The translations under genes and the position numbers were made by a program. DNA of 32,181 nucleotides, taken from NCBI GenBank assembly GCA_017442785.1, contig JAFRZB010000024.1, positions 1 through 32,181 on the forward strand, read 5' to 3'. The notes beneath the pieces are model-generated. The model saw only the letters and a list, made by a program, of their open reading frames with translations, was not told where the DNA came from and did not search any database. The DNA is from Bacillota bacterium (GTDB taxonomy: Bacteria > Bacillota > Clostridia > Peptostreptococcales > Anaerovoracaceae). Positions 31,947 to 32,181 of the stretch are shown here, one piece after another. Within the stretch, counting starts at the first letter, position 1, and each line of letters starts with the position of its first letter.

Positions 31947-32009
31947 AAAAAAATTAATTTGAAAAAACGAAAAAAAGATGTTGACAAATGGAGTGAAGGT
32001 GTCTATAAT
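31943..32009 (+). promoter_or_regulatory. rRNA operon promoter with UP-like element
   Basis: Perfect -35 TTGACA (31981-31986), 17-base spacer, perfect -10 TATAAT (32004-32009). Bases 31943-31980 are A/T-rich with A-tracts spaced like an UP element. The sequence downstream is an rRNA-type leader. This is the strongest promoter in the window. No second tandem promoter is visible. Confidence 0.9.
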
Positions 32010-32181
32010 ACCAACTGTTCGGCACAAAAAGACCGAACGGAGAACCTTGAAAACAACATAGTGCAAAGGACGAGTCAGAGAGACTTTTAAGTAAGTCTCA
32101 AGACTTGTACAAAGCAATCAGCAGATTGGTAAGGAATGAATAATTCCTTGTACAATTCCAAAAAACAATAATTTCGTAAAA
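32010..32181 (+). ncRNA. rRNA operon leader (5' part; 16S gene lies beyond the window)
   Basis: Transcript leader with a GAACCTTGAAAAC block (32042-32054), a common boxA/antitermination-region element upstream of Gram-positive 16S genes. Four hairpins are visible: GTTCGG/CCGAAC (32017-32038), GAGACTT/AAGTCTC (32080-32099), CAATC/GATTG (32115-32128) and AAGGAAT/ATTCCTT (32131-32149). The palindrome TTGTACAA occurs twice, at 32105-32112 and 32148-32155, framing the last two hairpins, perhaps as part of an RNase III processing stem. The 16S start is not reached. Confidence 0.75.

Overview
The window looks like chromosomal DNA of an anaerobic, moderately GC-rich Bacillota, most likely a Clostridia member. 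Support: strong GGAGG-type ribosome binding sites, a single-chain pyruvate:ferredoxin oxidoreductase, the order trigger factor-clpP-clpX-lon-engB, teichoic-acid-type polymer enzymes, and an rRNA promoter and leader of the Gram-positive kind. Genus is not resolvable by eye.

Left end (1-513): the decayed 3' end of an IS3-family transposase; a compact, highly structured element carrying a copy of the tRNA-Ala 3' end; and an intact tRNA-Ala(CGC), minus strand, with its own promoter and terminator. Then (518-3088, minus) a GT2 glycosyltransferase, GtrA flippase and GT-C membrane glycosyltransferase, the layout of a three-component glycosylation system for cell-envelope polymers. At 3153-7585 (minus) a TetR regulator is followed by an ABC ATPase and a 1030-residue FtsX-type permease with a long external coiled coil; a palindrome overlaps the -35 of the TetR promoter. 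Divergently (7769-12836, plus) a lipoprotein precedes a heterodimeric ABC exporter with one degenerate ATP site. PFOR (12967-16482) is a stand-alone gene between terminators.

The most unusual part is 16570-24018 (plus), six closely packed genes behind one strong promoter: (1) a CPBP intramembrane protease fused to a CDP-glycerol-type glycerophosphotransferase; (2) a YidC/Oxa1 domain fused to a sulfatase/LTA-synthase-like phosphotransferase; (3) a LicC-like cytidylyltransferase; (4) a LicA-like choline kinase; (5) an acyl-ACP thioesterase; (6) a flavin-binding PPOX/Nim-like protein. LicA and LicC would make CDP-choline (or a relative), and the two fusion proteins are plausible machinery for building or decorating a membrane-anchored phosphopolymer. 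No LicD is present in the window. This is the best candidate for an undescribed system.

Right part: a CYTH-domain protein (minus), then trigger factor and a translationally coupled protein quality-control operon (clpP, clpX, lon, engB, DUF1232 gene, hpt). The window ends inside the structured leader of an rRNA operon, driven by a consensus TTGACA-N17-TATAAT promoter with an A/T-rich upstream region. The 16S gene itself is outside the window.
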